Notes under the pieces: generated by a model | Told to the model about the DNA's origin: nothing | Database searches by the model: none | What the model saw: the letters and a program-made list of their open reading frames with translations, nothing else | Shown: one piece after another, positions 51,198 to 59,706 of the stretch | How positions within the stretch are numbered: position 1 is the first letter of the stretch | Layout of the letters: each line of letters starts with the position of its first letter | Position numbers and translations under genes: made by a program | Assembly: GCA_038135065.1 (NCBI GenBank) | Contig: JAYPWI010000010.1 | Span: forward strand, 1-64,000 | Direction of reading: 5' to 3' | Source of the DNA: JAYPWI01 sp038135065 | GTDB taxonomy: Bacteria > Actinomycetota > Acidimicrobiia > Acidimicrobiales > Poriferisodalaceae | DNA length: 64,000 bases

Positions 51198-51713
51198 TCA
51201 CCGTCCACCTTCATCGCTGTGTCCCTGCAGCGCCACCTCGACCAGGGCACGCCCCTCGTGACCGAGTCGCCGACCGAAAATCCGTTCGACGATGGCCGTG
51301 CTCTGGGGCCCTGACGGCACCTTGCCGCTCAACAGGAGGTGCACGGCCATCAGCCCACAGACCCGATCCCCCACCTCCTCGAAATGGACCAGGAGCCGCT
51401 GCCCCCTGGCAAGGGCGTCCGCTATCTCGCCGTGCGTCTCGGTGAGGAAACCGGGGAGTTGGTCAGCAGATGGCCAGGGTCGGTGGAGGTAGGGCAGTCC
51501 CAGCTCCTCGTAGTTGTGCAGGTTGTGTGAGGAAGGGATCAATGACATCACCAGGTCGAATTCCTGTTGACGGATCCAGATGATCTCCTCTTGGCGCCTC
51601 ACCCGGCGATGATGAGCCCCGTACCCGCCCGGCCGTTCACACGCCGCGAGTTGGTCTTTGATCACCCAGGCGAAGTTCCTGGGCTGTATGCCTTCAGCCC
51701 ATTTCCCCTTCAT
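51198..51713 (-). CDS. dual-specificity phosphatase-like protein lacking the catalytic Cys
   Basis: 171 residues. The fold pattern is that of a small protein phosphatase: KWAEGIQPRNFAWVIKDQLAACERPGGYG, EEIIWIRQQEFDLVMSLIP, LPYLHRPWPSADQLPGF (a general-acid loop would sit here) and LLVHFEEVGDRVCGLMAVHLL, which aligns with the P-loop (V-H-C-x5-R) except that Phe replaces the nucleophilic Cys. The Arg is retained. It may be a pseudo-enzyme that binds phospho-ligands, or act by another mechanism. Located between hpt and folB on the same strand, 3 nt before folB. Confidence 0.7.
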   Translation of the reverse strand: MKGKWAEGIQPRNFAWVIKDQLAACERPGGYGAHHRRVRRQEEIIWIRQQEFDLVMSLIPSSHNLHNYEELGLPYLHRPWPSADQLPGFLTETHGEIADALARGQRLLVHFEEVGDRVCGLMAVHLLLSGKVPSGPQSTAIVERIFGRRLGHEGRALVEVALQGHSDEGGR

Positions 51714-51780
51714 GGCCCCACATCACCGCCTCGGTAGCGGGAATGTACCGGCCAGACAGACAGACCGCCAGCACCATCGC

Positions 51781-52344
51781 TCAACCCGCAGCGCCCGCGT
51801 CGTAGGCATGGATGTCCGGAAGGTTGCGATGCTGCTGCGCCACATCGAGTCCGTAGCCGACCACCCACTCGGGCGGAACCTTGAATCCGACGTAGCGCAC
51901 GAGCTCATCGAGTTCGGTCTGGGCTTCTCGCACCAGCAGGGAACAGATCTCGAGGCTTGCCGGTCGCCGGGCCAACAGCGTCCTACGCAGGTACGAAAGG
52001 GTGAGACCGCTGTCGACGATGTCCTCCACCAAGATCACGTCGCGCCCGGCGACATCGACGTCGAGGTCCTTGAGGATGCGCACCACACCGCTGGTTCTCG
52101 TCGAACTGCCGTAGGACGAGACCGCCATGAAGTCCAACTCCACGGGGAGGCGCACGGCTCGACACAGGTCGGCCGTGAACAACACAGCGCCCTTCAACAC
52201 ACCCACGATGAGGGGCCGGCGCCCGCTGTAGTCGGCCGTGATCTGGGCGCCCAGCTCGGCAACCCGGTCAGCGATATCGGATTGACTGACCAGAATTCGT
52301 CCGACTGCAGGGTCGCCGATGGGGACAGGTGAGGGTGAAGACAC
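51781..52344 (-). CDS. hpt: hypoxanthine phosphoribosyltransferase
   Basis: 187 residues. Purine salvage enzyme that makes IMP or GMP from the base and PRPP. VGVLKGAVLFTADLCRAV, LDFMAVSSYGSSTRTSGVV and the PRPP motif VILVEDIVDSGLTLSYL are diagnostic; C-terminal WVVGYGLD binds the purine. GTG start; a TAGGTT hexamer 8 nt upstream overlaps the tilS stop. Confidence 0.96.
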   Translation of the reverse strand: MSSPSPVPIGDPAVGRILVSQSDIADRVAELGAQITADYSGRRPLIVGVLKGAVLFTADLCRAVRLPVELDFMAVSSYGSSTRTSGVVRILKDLDVDVAGRDVILVEDIVDSGLTLSYLRRTLLARRPASLEICSLLVREAQTELDELVRYVGFKVPPEWVVGYGLDVAQQHRNLPDIHAYDAGAAG

Positions 52345-52352
52345 GATGACCG

Positions 52353-52358
52353 AACCTA
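52353..52358 (-). promoter_or_regulatory. putative -10 TAGGTT upstream of hpt
   Basis: TAGGTT on the minus strand ends 8 nt before the hpt GTG at 52344; its first three bases are the tilS stop codon. Confidence 0.35.
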
Positions 52359-53249
52359 GCGGGACGGCCCCTCGATGCGCAGCCGCCCACCGGTTCGAGC
52401 GACGCGGCGACTGCCCCCCACCTCGGTGGCCTGGCGCAGACCGAGGGCGACGTCGAGCACCCGATCGACTGCCGCTGCATCCGGGGGGTACCCGTCACGT
52501 AACCAGCTCCGCACCGCTCGTCGGGCCAGGGCCCGAGGTGCCGTCCGCAGGGCCCGGGCATCAGTCGGGTCGATGCCCTCTGCAAGCTGTTCGATCAGGT
52601 CACGCTCGTCGCGGGCCAAGCGGGCCGCCCGACCCAGCAGGGGAACCGGATCGCGACCCATGACATCAGCCAGGAGGGGCAGGACCTCGGCACGGATCCG
52701 CACCCGCGCAAACCGCTCGTCCTGGTTCCACTCGTCCCGCACCGGCTCATAGCCGAACGCAGCGCACACCGCCTCGGTCTCGCTGCGCCGTAGCGACAAC
52801 AACGGACGCACCACCGAGGCCCCCGACTGGTCACCTGGGTCCATCGAGGCAAGAGCATCGAGCGCTCCGCCTCGGAACAGCTGGAGTAGGACGGTCTCTG
52901 CGAGATCATCCGCCGTGTGCCCGACGAGAATGCCGTCAGGTAGGACCCCATAGCGGGCCGCCCGGGCCCGGGCCTCCAGGTTCGCCCCATCGCCGACCTC
53001 TACTTCGATACAGCGCATCTCGGCGCCTACCGCCTCGGCCAACACAGCCACCCGGGCCGCCTCGGCGCCGGACTCGGAACGAAGGCCGTGGTCGACGTGG
53101 TATGCCGTGACCCGACACCCGGTTGCAGCAGCCAGGATCAACAGGGCGGCCGAGTCGGCTCCCCCCGATACAGCGCACTGCAGGTGGTCACGCTCGGGGA
53201 ACGAGCACCGTGGCAACAGATCTTCGAGGACCGGGTCACGGAATGACAC
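52356..53249 (-). CDS. tilS: tRNA(Ile)-lysidine synthase
   Basis: 297 residues from GTG 53249. Modifies C34 of tRNA-Ile(CAU) to lysidine. PP-loop AVSGGADSAALLIL near residue 30, YHVDHGLRSES, VGHTADDLAETVLLQLFRGGALD and the AFGYEPVRDEWNQDERFARVRIR segment are standard TilS. This is a short form without an extended C-terminal domain. The frame is open upstream into the metalloprotease stop, but no better start is seen. Order hpt-tilS-metalloprotease as in Mycobacterium (Rv3624c-Rv3626c). Confidence 0.95.
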   Translation of the reverse strand: MSFRDPVLEDLLPRCSFPERDHLQCAVSGGADSAALLILAAATGCRVTAYHVDHGLRSESGAEAARVAVLAEAVGAEMRCIEVEVGDGANLEARARAARYGVLPDGILVGHTADDLAETVLLQLFRGGALDALASMDPGDQSGASVVRPLLSLRRSETEAVCAAFGYEPVRDEWNQDERFARVRIRAEVLPLLADVMGRDPVPLLGRAARLARDERDLIEQLAEGIDPTDARALRTAPRALARRAVRSWLRDGYPPDAAAVDRVLDVALGLRQATEVGGSRRVARTGGRLRIEGPSR

Positions 53250-53254
53250 CCGGA

Positions 53255-54316
53255 TCAGCCCGCGGCGGCGGCCTCGGGCACCCGATCGAGCCACGTCTGG
53301 GGCTCACGGATCTCGGCCATGGTCGGCAGATGGGTCACGTCGTCCCAGATCCGATCGACCGCCCGTTCGCCACGCGCGGCCTCGAGTACCTCGATGAAGG
53401 TCTCGCCGGCCTGGTACTGCGCCAACTTGGCGTCGATGCCGATGAGCTTCTGCATGAAGCGAGCCATCCCCGTTGCCCCGTTCCGGCGGTCGTGCAGCAC
53501 CTTGTGGAACCGCTGGGCATGCAATACATGTCCTCGCCCGGCCCGGGTCATCGTCACGTCGCCGTGACCCTCCACCAGGCTCATCATGCCGCCCACCTCG
53601 TCGATCAACCGACGCTGTCGGTCAGTGGCGAACAGGGTCGCCAGACCCCCTTCTGCAAGTGGGTCCCGCCCCTGGCGTCGTTCCTCGACGAAGGTTCGCA
53701 GACCAGCCTTGATGCGCTCCGGATCCGGCTCGACATCGGCCAACAGGGCGTCGACCAACGAAAGAAAGTGAGGCTGGAGCCACGGGACCCCGGTGAACTG
53801 CGCCCGATGGGTCAGCTCGTGCAGGGCCAACCAGAGCCGGAAGTCAGCAGGAGGGAACGCGAACCGCTTCTCCACGGCCAGGATGTTGGGGCCCACGAAG
53901 TAGACGACGTCGCCCTCGCTCGTTCCTCCGTCCTCGGTGAGGAGGAGGTCGTACTGGCCCAACACCCGGCGAGCCATCCAGCCCAGTACGGCACCCAACT
54001 CCACAGCGCCCACGGTCCGACCGATCAGCCCAGCCTTGCCCTGGTCTCCGACACGGTCGATGAGGGGGCTCATCAGGCGACGGAACGACCGCAGGTTGGC
54101 ATCGATCCATTCGGCACGGTCGATGACCCGCGCCGTTGCCGCCCCCTGAGTGCTCTCCAGACCGGTCTCGAGGGCCACCAGCTCCTCAGCCATGGGAGTA
54201 AAGCTTGCGAAGTCGTCGCGGAGGCCAGCCCCGAGATAGGACTGGGCCAGCGGGTCCTCACCGGCAACCCTCAGGGCGATCCGACGGGCCAGTTGCCAGT
54301 CGACCGGATCACCCAC
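53255..54316 (-). CDS. zinc-dependent metalloprotease (DUF2342/F420-associated family)
   Basis: 353 residues. The zinc motif HELTHRAQFTG (HExxH) is near residue 167, with LVEGHGDVTMTRAG (downstream Glu) in the last third, as in actinobacterial DUF2342 proteins such as Rv3626c. The N-terminus DWQLARRIALRVAGEDPLAQS is typical. No signal peptide, so cytoplasmic. The substrate is unknown. GTG start. A 44-codon frame lies directly upstream, and tilS begins 5 nt after its stop. Confidence 0.9.
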   Translation of the reverse strand: MGDPVDWQLARRIALRVAGEDPLAQSYLGAGLRDDFASFTPMAEELVALETGLESTQGAATARVIDRAEWIDANLRSFRRLMSPLIDRVGDQGKAGLIGRTVGAVELGAVLGWMARRVLGQYDLLLTEDGGTSEGDVVYFVGPNILAVEKRFAFPPADFRLWLALHELTHRAQFTGVPWLQPHFLSLVDALLADVEPDPERIKAGLRTFVEERRQGRDPLAEGGLATLFATDRQRRLIDEVGGMMSLVEGHGDVTMTRAGRGHVLHAQRFHKVLHDRRNGATGMARFMQKLIGIDAKLAQYQAGETFIEVLEAARGERAVDRIWDDVTHLPTMAEIREPQTWLDRVPEAAAAG

Positions 54317-54319
54317 AGC

Positions 54320-54454
54320 TCATCGCTTCGGATAGCGGGGAGCGACCACCTTGGCGACGTATCCGGCAACGACAGCCACCACGGCGCCGACCCCGGCGAG
54401 GGTCAGGGGAACAGCGAGCCAGAAGTGCCAAACCTGTGCAGCAAGGGCGTCCAT
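54320..54454 (-). CDS. possible small membrane protein (44 aa)
   Basis: ATG 54454 to TGA gives 44 residues: a short N-terminus, a hydrophobic span (FWLAVPLTLAGVGAVVAVVAG) and a basic tail (KVVAPRYPKR), an ideal single-pass small membrane protein with positive-inside tail. It ends 3 nt before the metalloprotease GTG, so co-translation is likely. The GGGGG just before the ATG is unusually close for a ribosome binding site, leaving the start in doubt. Confidence 0.5.
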   Translation of the reverse strand: MDALAAQVWHFWLAVPLTLAGVGAVVAVVAGYVAKVVAPRYPKR

Positions 54455-54523
54455 TCCCCCATGCTAACCGGCTCACAGGCCCGCTCCGAATCGCCTCGCT
54501 GGGGTGCGGAGTTCCCGCAGCGC

Positions 54524-55828
54524 TCACCCCTCGATGTGTTCCTCCACCAACTCCCCGATCGGCATGTTTCCCGGCAGCAGGGCACGCCATTCCTCGTCGA
54601 CGGGAACGACGGTGTCACACAGGGCCTCGATCGGGGAGAGATCGGTGAGAGGCAAGCCGATGGGCTCCCCCCCTGCCTCGTGGAGGCGCACCGACTCCAG
54701 CAGGCGCCGCCGGAGGTGCAGCACCGCCCGGTCGGCGGCGACCAGGACTTCCTTGGACCTGTCGACGATCGGCCCCATCGACAGGGCCATGATCAGGTCT
54801 TCCTGTTCGATACCGCTGTAGCCGGTCCAACTGTCCTTCATGGCCGCTCGATCCTGACCCAGCCGATCCTCCCAGGTAGCCACGAACTGGCAGGTCTCGT
54901 CGTCGAAGAACCGCTCGTCGTCGAGGCCGAAGATCCGCAGGAAATCCGACCGAGGCACCGGGTGGGGTCCATGATTGACGAGGTAGGTGGAGGTCCTGCC
55001 GTCGTGCTGAGGGACCTCGAACACGTACACCTGGAACGCAGGGGCCGGGATGATCCGACAGGTCGGGAGGATCACCGGGGTCACCCGGACACTGTGGGTA
55101 TCCCGTCCGTCGTCGGTGGGCGGCCCCTGGCGCTTGGCTGCGTAGTGGTACCCGTACGCCGTGTCCTGGATGTCGAGGACCGGAGCATTGTCGTCCACCG
55201 AGATCGCCCCGGGGTTGAAGTCCTCGTCGACGGGGGTGAAGTCGTCGTCCATCCACGAGGGGTTGGCCTGATTGCTGTGGAGGATGGCCACGTGCGAGCT
55301 GTCGGTACCCCCCTCGAACAACTGCAGGTAGTTGGCGTCGGAATCGGCCCTGATGACCACCCGGTTGGCGTCGGGGCCCTCGAAGAAGCGGTAGCGGGGG
55401 AACTCGGGTTCGAGATCGGGCGGTCCGATGTAGGTCCAGATCAGTCCCCCGGCCTCCCGGCAGGGGTAGGCGGGAGCTCGGAGCTTCTCTCGGAACCGCT
55501 CGTTGCAGTGGTTCGGGGTTTCCAGGATCTCCCCGTCGGGGGCGAACTTCCACCCATGGAACAAGCAGCGCAGACCCCCCTTCTCGTTGCGCCCGAGGGC
55601 CAGGGACACCCGGCGGTGCATACAGAACTCATCGAGCACGCCGACAGTGCCGTCAGTCGCCCTGAACACCACGAAGTGTTCCCCGAGGAGCATGGTGCGC
55701 AGGGGGTCGCCATCGGCCACCACCTGCTTCGACGCGGCGATCGGATGCCAGAAGCGGCGCATCATCCGACCCATCGGGGTGTCGGCCCCCACCCTGGTCA
55801 GGATCTCGTTCTCTTCCGATGTCAGCAT
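54524..55828 (-). CDS. Rieske-type aromatic-ring-hydroxylating dioxygenase, large subunit-like
   Basis: 434 residues, resembling phthalate 4,5-dioxygenase/vanillate-demethylase-type oxygenases. The Rieske center ligands are Cys69-x-His71 and Cys88-x-x-His91 (CMHRR...CLFHGWKF). The mononuclear iron is held by His179 and His184 (TDSSHVAILH) with an acidic ligand expected in the C-terminal half (VATWEDRLGQD). ATG 55828 has AGGGGAG five nt upstream. A ferredoxin/reductase partner gene is not in the window. Substrate probably aromatic; uncertain. Confidence 0.9.
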   Translation of the reverse strand: MLTSEENEILTRVGADTPMGRMMRRFWHPIAASKQVVADGDPLRTMLLGEHFVVFRATDGTVGVLDEFCMHRRVSLALGRNEKGGLRCLFHGWKFAPDGEILETPNHCNERFREKLRAPAYPCREAGGLIWTYIGPPDLEPEFPRYRFFEGPDANRVVIRADSDANYLQLFEGGTDSSHVAILHSNQANPSWMDDDFTPVDEDFNPGAISVDDNAPVLDIQDTAYGYHYAAKRQGPPTDDGRDTHSVRVTPVILPTCRIIPAPAFQVYVFEVPQHDGRTSTYLVNHGPHPVPRSDFLRIFGLDDERFFDDETCQFVATWEDRLGQDRAAMKDSWTGYSGIEQEDLIMALSMGPIVDRSKEVLVAADRAVLHLRRRLLESVRLHEAGGEPIGLPLTDLSPIEALCDTVVPVDEEWRALLPGNMPIGELVEEHIEG

Positions 55829-55948
55829 CGGTGCTCCCCTCCCCGTCACGGCGTCCGGCGGTGCCGCTCGTCGCTGTAGACGCAACGTTACTCAGCCCCC
55901 GGCCGAGGACCAGCGCCGCCCGCCGACCCGGTGGGCAATACTTCTGTC

Positions 55949-56386
55949 ATGAGCCGACAACCCGTCGATGGAGTCGCCTTTGGCGACGTGCCGTGGCAAT
56001 CCACCTCGGTGCTGTGGGGCCCGGACTCCGCAGCTCCAGCTGCCCTGGAGTTCACGGGTCACGGAATGGCTCGGGTGCTGTCCCACGACCCCGACACGGG
56101 GGCCCTGTCGCTCCTCATCAAGGAACCGCCCGGCTGGCATACCGCTGCCGCCGAGTCCCACTCGGTGTTCCAGGAGGACATCCTCCTCGAGGGCGACTGC
56201 TGGTACGGCGAGACCCACTACGAGGGACCCACCTACTTCGCCTTCCCGGCGGGTCACGAACACGGGCCGATGTTCACCGAGACGGGCGCCCTGTGGCTGG
56301 TCACCCTGTCGGGCCCCTTCGACGTCAGCTACAGCAACGAGATCCGAGCGGAGAACATGTCGTGGTTCGAACGGGCCCGGCGCTGA
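55949..56386 (+). CDS. cupin-like protein (DUF4437-type)
   Basis: 145 residues from ATG 55949 (an earlier in-frame GTG at 55931 is less likely). A single cupin barrel: LSLLIKEPPGWHTAAAESHSVFQEDILLEGDCW and GPTYFAFPAGHEHGPMFTETGALWLVTLSG supply the conserved His/Glu/His. Metal-dependent small-molecule enzyme or binder, with no substrate indicated. Divergent from the Rieske oxygenase. Confidence 0.8.
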   Translation: MSRQPVDGVAFGDVPWQSTSVLWGPDSAAPAALEFTGHGMARVLSHDPDTGALSLLIKEPPGWHTAAAESHSVFQEDILLEGDCWYGETHYEGPTYFAFPAGHEHGPMFTETGALWLVTLSGPFDVSYSNEIRAENMSWFERARR

Positions 56387-56425
56387 ACGGTCGGGACGCC
56401 GTGTACTCCAACAGGAGGTCCACCC

Positions 56426-56878
56426 ATGACCGATGACCGTGACGAGGTGCTGGCCAGCCTGCTGGGCGAACGCACCGTCGACATCGTGACCACAGGGCGG
56501 CGCAGCGGCCAACCGCGCACGACGGAGATCTGGACCACCATCATCGACGGCCGGGTCTACATCTGCGGCACCCCCAACGCAGGACGGGAGGGCGCGACCC
56601 GGACCCCCCGAGACTGGATGGCCAACCTGGTCGCTCACCCGGCGTTCGTGCTCCGCCTCAAGCGGGCCGCGCAGGCCGATCTGACAGCATCGGCCCAGCC
56701 CGTGACCGATCCCGCGCACCGGCGCGATCTGCTCACCAGGCCCTCCACCGAGTACTACCGTTCGGCCATCGACCTCGACACGGCAGTTGCCCACAGCCCC
56801 ATCGTGGAGATCACCTTCACCGGCCCGTGGTCATGGCTGAACGACGAGGTCGCCAGGCAAGCGGCCGACCGGAACTGA
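56426..56878 (+). CDS. nitroreductase/quinone reductase-family (split-barrel) protein
   Basis: 150 residues. GRRSGQPRTTEIWTTIIDGRVYICGTPN and DWMANLVAHPAFVLRLKRA match the flavin/deazaflavin split-barrel family (DUF385/Ddn-like), typical of F420-using actinobacteria. Reductive activity using F420H2 or FMN is likely; the substrate is unknown. AGGAGG six nt upstream of the ATG. Same strand as the cupin and the following SDR, with gaps of 39 and 33 nt. Confidence 0.82.
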   Translation: MTDDRDEVLASLLGERTVDIVTTGRRSGQPRTTEIWTTIIDGRVYICGTPNAGREGATRTPRDWMANLVAHPAFVLRLKRAAQADLTASAQPVTDPAHRRDLLTRPSTEYYRSAIDLDTAVAHSPIVEITFTGPWSWLNDEVARQAADRN

Positions 56879-56911
56879 CGACATCACAACCCCGAACCAG
56901 GAGCACCAGAC

Positions 56912-57673
56912 ATGAACGACGAAGTCCTGCCATCGATGCGGGTCGACGGCAAGGTGGCCCTTGTCACCGGGGCCGGCCGGGGTATCGGCCACGGCTGTGC
57001 CCTGGCTCTGGGAGCGGCCGGGGCCCACGTGATCGCCATGGCCCGAACCGGTGACGAGATCGAAGCGGTGGCCGCAGACATCCGGGCGGCTGGCGGTTCG
57101 GCCGAAGCCATGGTGTGCGATGTCACCGACGTGGCGTCCATGCAGGCCAAGGTCGGGGGCATCGAACGGCTCGACATCCTGGTGAACAACGCCGGCATGG
57201 CGGTGGCCGGCCCCCTGGTCGACTACCGGGTCGAAGACATCCGGGCCATGGTCGACCTCAACTGCACGGGGGCGGTGCTGGTGGCTCAGGCGGCGGCCCG
57301 CACCATGATCGCCCAGCAGAGCGGGGTCATCATCAACCTCAGCTCCACCTTCGGCAAGAACGGGCGCCCCAACCACAGCGTGTACTCGGCGACCAAACAC
57401 TTCATCGAGGGCCTCACCAAGTCGACCGCAGTGGAGCTCGCCCCCCACGGCATCAGGGTCGTGGCCATCGGCCCGACGGCCATCGACACCGCCCTCACCC
57501 ACGAGCGGCTCCAGGACCCGGTCATCGGTGGTGACCTGCTGGCTCGGATCCCCCTCGGACGGTTCGGTCAGGTCGTCGACTGTGTCGGCGCCGTGGTCTT
57601 CCTGGCCAGCCCGGCCGCCGCCCTCATCACCGGCACCACCCTCATGGTGGATGGCGGCTGGACCGCCCAGTAG
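56912..57673 (+). CDS. SDR family oxidoreductase
   Basis: 253 residues. TGAGRGIGHGCALALG cofactor motif, DILVNNAGMAVAG, catalytic Ser in INLSSTFGKNG, YSATKHF for Tyr/Lys, and the GTTLMVDGGWTAQ C-terminus. NAD(P)-dependent oxidation of a small alcohol is expected, substrate unknown. It follows the split-barrel reductase gene and is convergent with the DUF2157 gene (10 nt between stops). Confidence 0.92.
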   Translation: MNDEVLPSMRVDGKVALVTGAGRGIGHGCALALGAAGAHVIAMARTGDEIEAVAADIRAAGGSAEAMVCDVTDVASMQAKVGGIERLDILVNNAGMAVAGPLVDYRVEDIRAMVDLNCTGAVLVAQAAARTMIAQQSGVIINLSSTFGKNGRPNHSVYSATKHFIEGLTKSTAVELAPHGIRVVAIGPTAIDTALTHERLQDPVIGGDLLARIPLGRFGQVVDCVGAVVFLASPAAALITGTTLMVDGGWTAQ

Positions 57674-57683
57674 CCCACGGGAC

Positions 57684-58655
57684 TCAAACCGCCGCCCGGG
57701 ACCTCCGCCGTAGCGAGCCCACCCGGGTAGCCAGGCCCAACAGAACCAGCCCGGTCAACAGCAGGGTGGCCTCAGCCCCTAGGACGTCCTCGAGGTAGTA
57801 GAGCGCGAACTGGGGTAGCCAGATCAACAGCACGATGCCACCAGCGAGGACCACCTCGTTCCGGGACCTCCCCACGCCCACGGCCAGGAGCAACACCGAC
57901 ACCACGAGACCAATCCACACACCCATCGTGTCGTGGCCCGCTCGCAGGACCTGCGCACCGATCACGATGACCAGGGAGCCGACGAGCACCGCCAACCTGT
58001 CCCAGCCGGTGACGTCGAGCACTCCTGCGGCTACCCATCCCAGCCCGACCACCACCAGGACCATTCCCGGTGCAGGGCCGTCGAACAGCTCGGCATCGAT
58101 GACGTCACCCAGACTGCTCAGGAGCCCCAGGCCGAGGGTGACGCTGAGAGCAGCGAAAACCAACAGTTGGAGCGGTGCCCGGGTGGCCAACCATGCGGGC
58201 ACGGCGCCACACAGCACCACGAGGCCGACGAACACGGCAGCGTGGTCGGGTCCTGCGTCCACCACGTCGACCCACGCCTCGATGGCCACTGCTGCGAGTC
58301 CGATGGCGCCGAGGGCCCACAGCACACTGGTCAACCGTCGAAGGGCTGGCTCCTCATTCTGGCGGGACCACCATCCGGCAGCCCAGACGACGGCGGTGGG
58401 CAGGATCAGGGCCATCAGACGGGCCGCAGTCGACATCGAATCCCAGTTCCGGCCAACCAACAGGATTGCGGCCGCAAGCACCAACGCCGCGCCGATGTAG
58501 CCCACCGCCTCGGCAGCAAGCGGCACCCGCGTCTCGGTCTCAGGAGAACGCGACGCCTCGAACACGGCAATGGCCTGTGCTTGCTGGGCGTCGATGATGC
58601 CCGCCGACTCCCACGCCTCGAGTCGCCCGTTCAGATCGGAATCGGTCCCGAACAC
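57684..58655 (-). CDS. DUF2157 family polytopic membrane protein
   Basis: 323 residues from GTG 58655, which has GGGAGG seven nt upstream (the frame otherwise begins at an unlikely TTG). The N-terminal soluble stretch LNGRLEAWESAGIIDAQQAQAI is followed by about ten hydrophobic segments (VGYIGAALVLAAAILLVGRNWD begins them). DUF2157 proteins are integral membrane proteins of unknown function. Ends in the Arg-rich SLRRRSRAAV. Confidence 0.8.
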   Translation of the reverse strand: MFGTDSDLNGRLEAWESAGIIDAQQAQAIAVFEASRSPETETRVPLAAEAVGYIGAALVLAAAILLVGRNWDSMSTAARLMALILPTAVVWAAGWWSRQNEEPALRRLTSVLWALGAIGLAAVAIEAWVDVVDAGPDHAAVFVGLVVLCGAVPAWLATRAPLQLLVFAALSVTLGLGLLSSLGDVIDAELFDGPAPGMVLVVVGLGWVAAGVLDVTGWDRLAVLVGSLVIVIGAQVLRAGHDTMGVWIGLVVSVLLLAVGVGRSRNEVVLAGGIVLLIWLPQFALYYLEDVLGAEATLLLTGLVLLGLATRVGSLRRRSRAAV

Positions 58656-58755
58656 CTGCCGGCCTCCCGGTTGCGTCGACCAAGGGGCCGACTGCCTCCC
58701 CAACGTTAATCATGATGGGTTGTCGACCCGGGCCCGACCAGGGTCGGAGGTCCCG

Positions 58756-59631
58756 CTAGTCGAGCAGGTACTCGGTGAGCGTTCGGGCTCGCTGCGGATC
58801 GGTTGCCGTCTCGATGCTCCGGTGGCGTTCGGCCACCGCGGGGGCGAACTGATCGTCGGTGAACACCCAGAACGTATTGGTGGTAATGGCGTCGACGATC
58901 AGCTGGGCCACCTCCGACGGGGGCTTGCGTGCCGCCAGCAGCTCACGCCCCAGGGTGCGCTCGGCGGCCCGGGCATCGGGATCACCCACATCGACCCCGC
59001 GGCGCAGCAGCCGCTCAGGTCGATTGCGATCAGCGTCGATAAGTCGAGTGGCAACGAAGCCTGGACACAGCACCGAGACGCCCACTGACGAGCCACGGTG
59101 GGCCAGTTCGTGTCGGAGGGTCTCCGACAACGCCACCACCCCGTGTTTGGACACGCTGTAGGGGCCCATGAACGGCAGGCTGAGGTGCCCGGCGATCGAT
59201 GCCGTGTTCACCACGTGGCCGTCGCCGTGTTCGACCAGGTGCTCGACGAAGGCCTCGCACCCGTGGATCACTCCCCACAGGTTCACCCCGAGCACCCACT
59301 GCCAGTCGGTCAGGTCCAGCTGACCGATCGGTTCCCGCATCCCGCCCACGCCGGCGTTGTTGCACACCACGTTGACCCTGCCGAAGCGCGCGATGGCCTG
59401 GTCCCGCAGTTCGAACACGGCCGCCGCATCGGCGACGTCACACTCCACGGTCAGGATCCGGTCCTGCCCGTATCGGGCGACGAGCTCGCCCGAGGTGGCA
59501 GCCAGCGCGGGCACCTCCACATCGGCCATCACGACCGCCATTCCCCGCTCGAGGAACGCCTCGGTGAACGCCAGCCCCATCCCGCTGGCCGCCCCCGTGA
59601 CCACCGCCGTGCGGCCTTCGAGCTCTTGCAT
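58756..59631 (-). CDS. SDR family oxidoreductase
   Basis: 291 residues. TGAASGMGLAFTEAFL cofactor motif, VVCNNAGVGG, VNTASIAGHLSLPFMG and YSVSKHGVVALSETL (catalytic Tyr/Lys) place it among classical SDRs, with an extended C-terminal region (RKPPSEVAQLIVDAI). ATG preceded by GAGGGGG. Divergent from the TauD-like gene, 75 nt between starts. Confidence 0.92.
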   Translation of the reverse strand: MQELEGRTAVVTGAASGMGLAFTEAFLERGMAVVMADVEVPALAATSGELVARYGQDRILTVECDVADAAAVFELRDQAIARFGRVNVVCNNAGVGGMREPIGQLDLTDWQWVLGVNLWGVIHGCEAFVEHLVEHGDGHVVNTASIAGHLSLPFMGPYSVSKHGVVALSETLRHELAHRGSSVGVSVLCPGFVATRLIDADRNRPERLLRRGVDVGDPDARAAERTLGRELLAARKPPSEVAQLIVDAITTNTFWVFTDDQFAPAVAERHRSIETATDPQRARTLTEYLLD

Positions 59632-59706
59632 GATCTACCCCCTCGTTGGGCACAGGATCGCGCACCGAGCCACCGGCTAGCGTCGCGGCCGATCGAGGGG
59701 GTCGTC

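Noticed and set aside
53123..55879. 918-codon plus-strand frame crossing tilS, the metalloprotease and the Rieske gene
   Set aside because: It crosses three genes supported by motifs on the other strand and has shadow-type composition.
58656..58703. TTG start for the DUF2157 protein
   Set aside because: The GTG at 58655 has a good ribosome binding site, and the added residues are not hydrophobic or conserved-looking.
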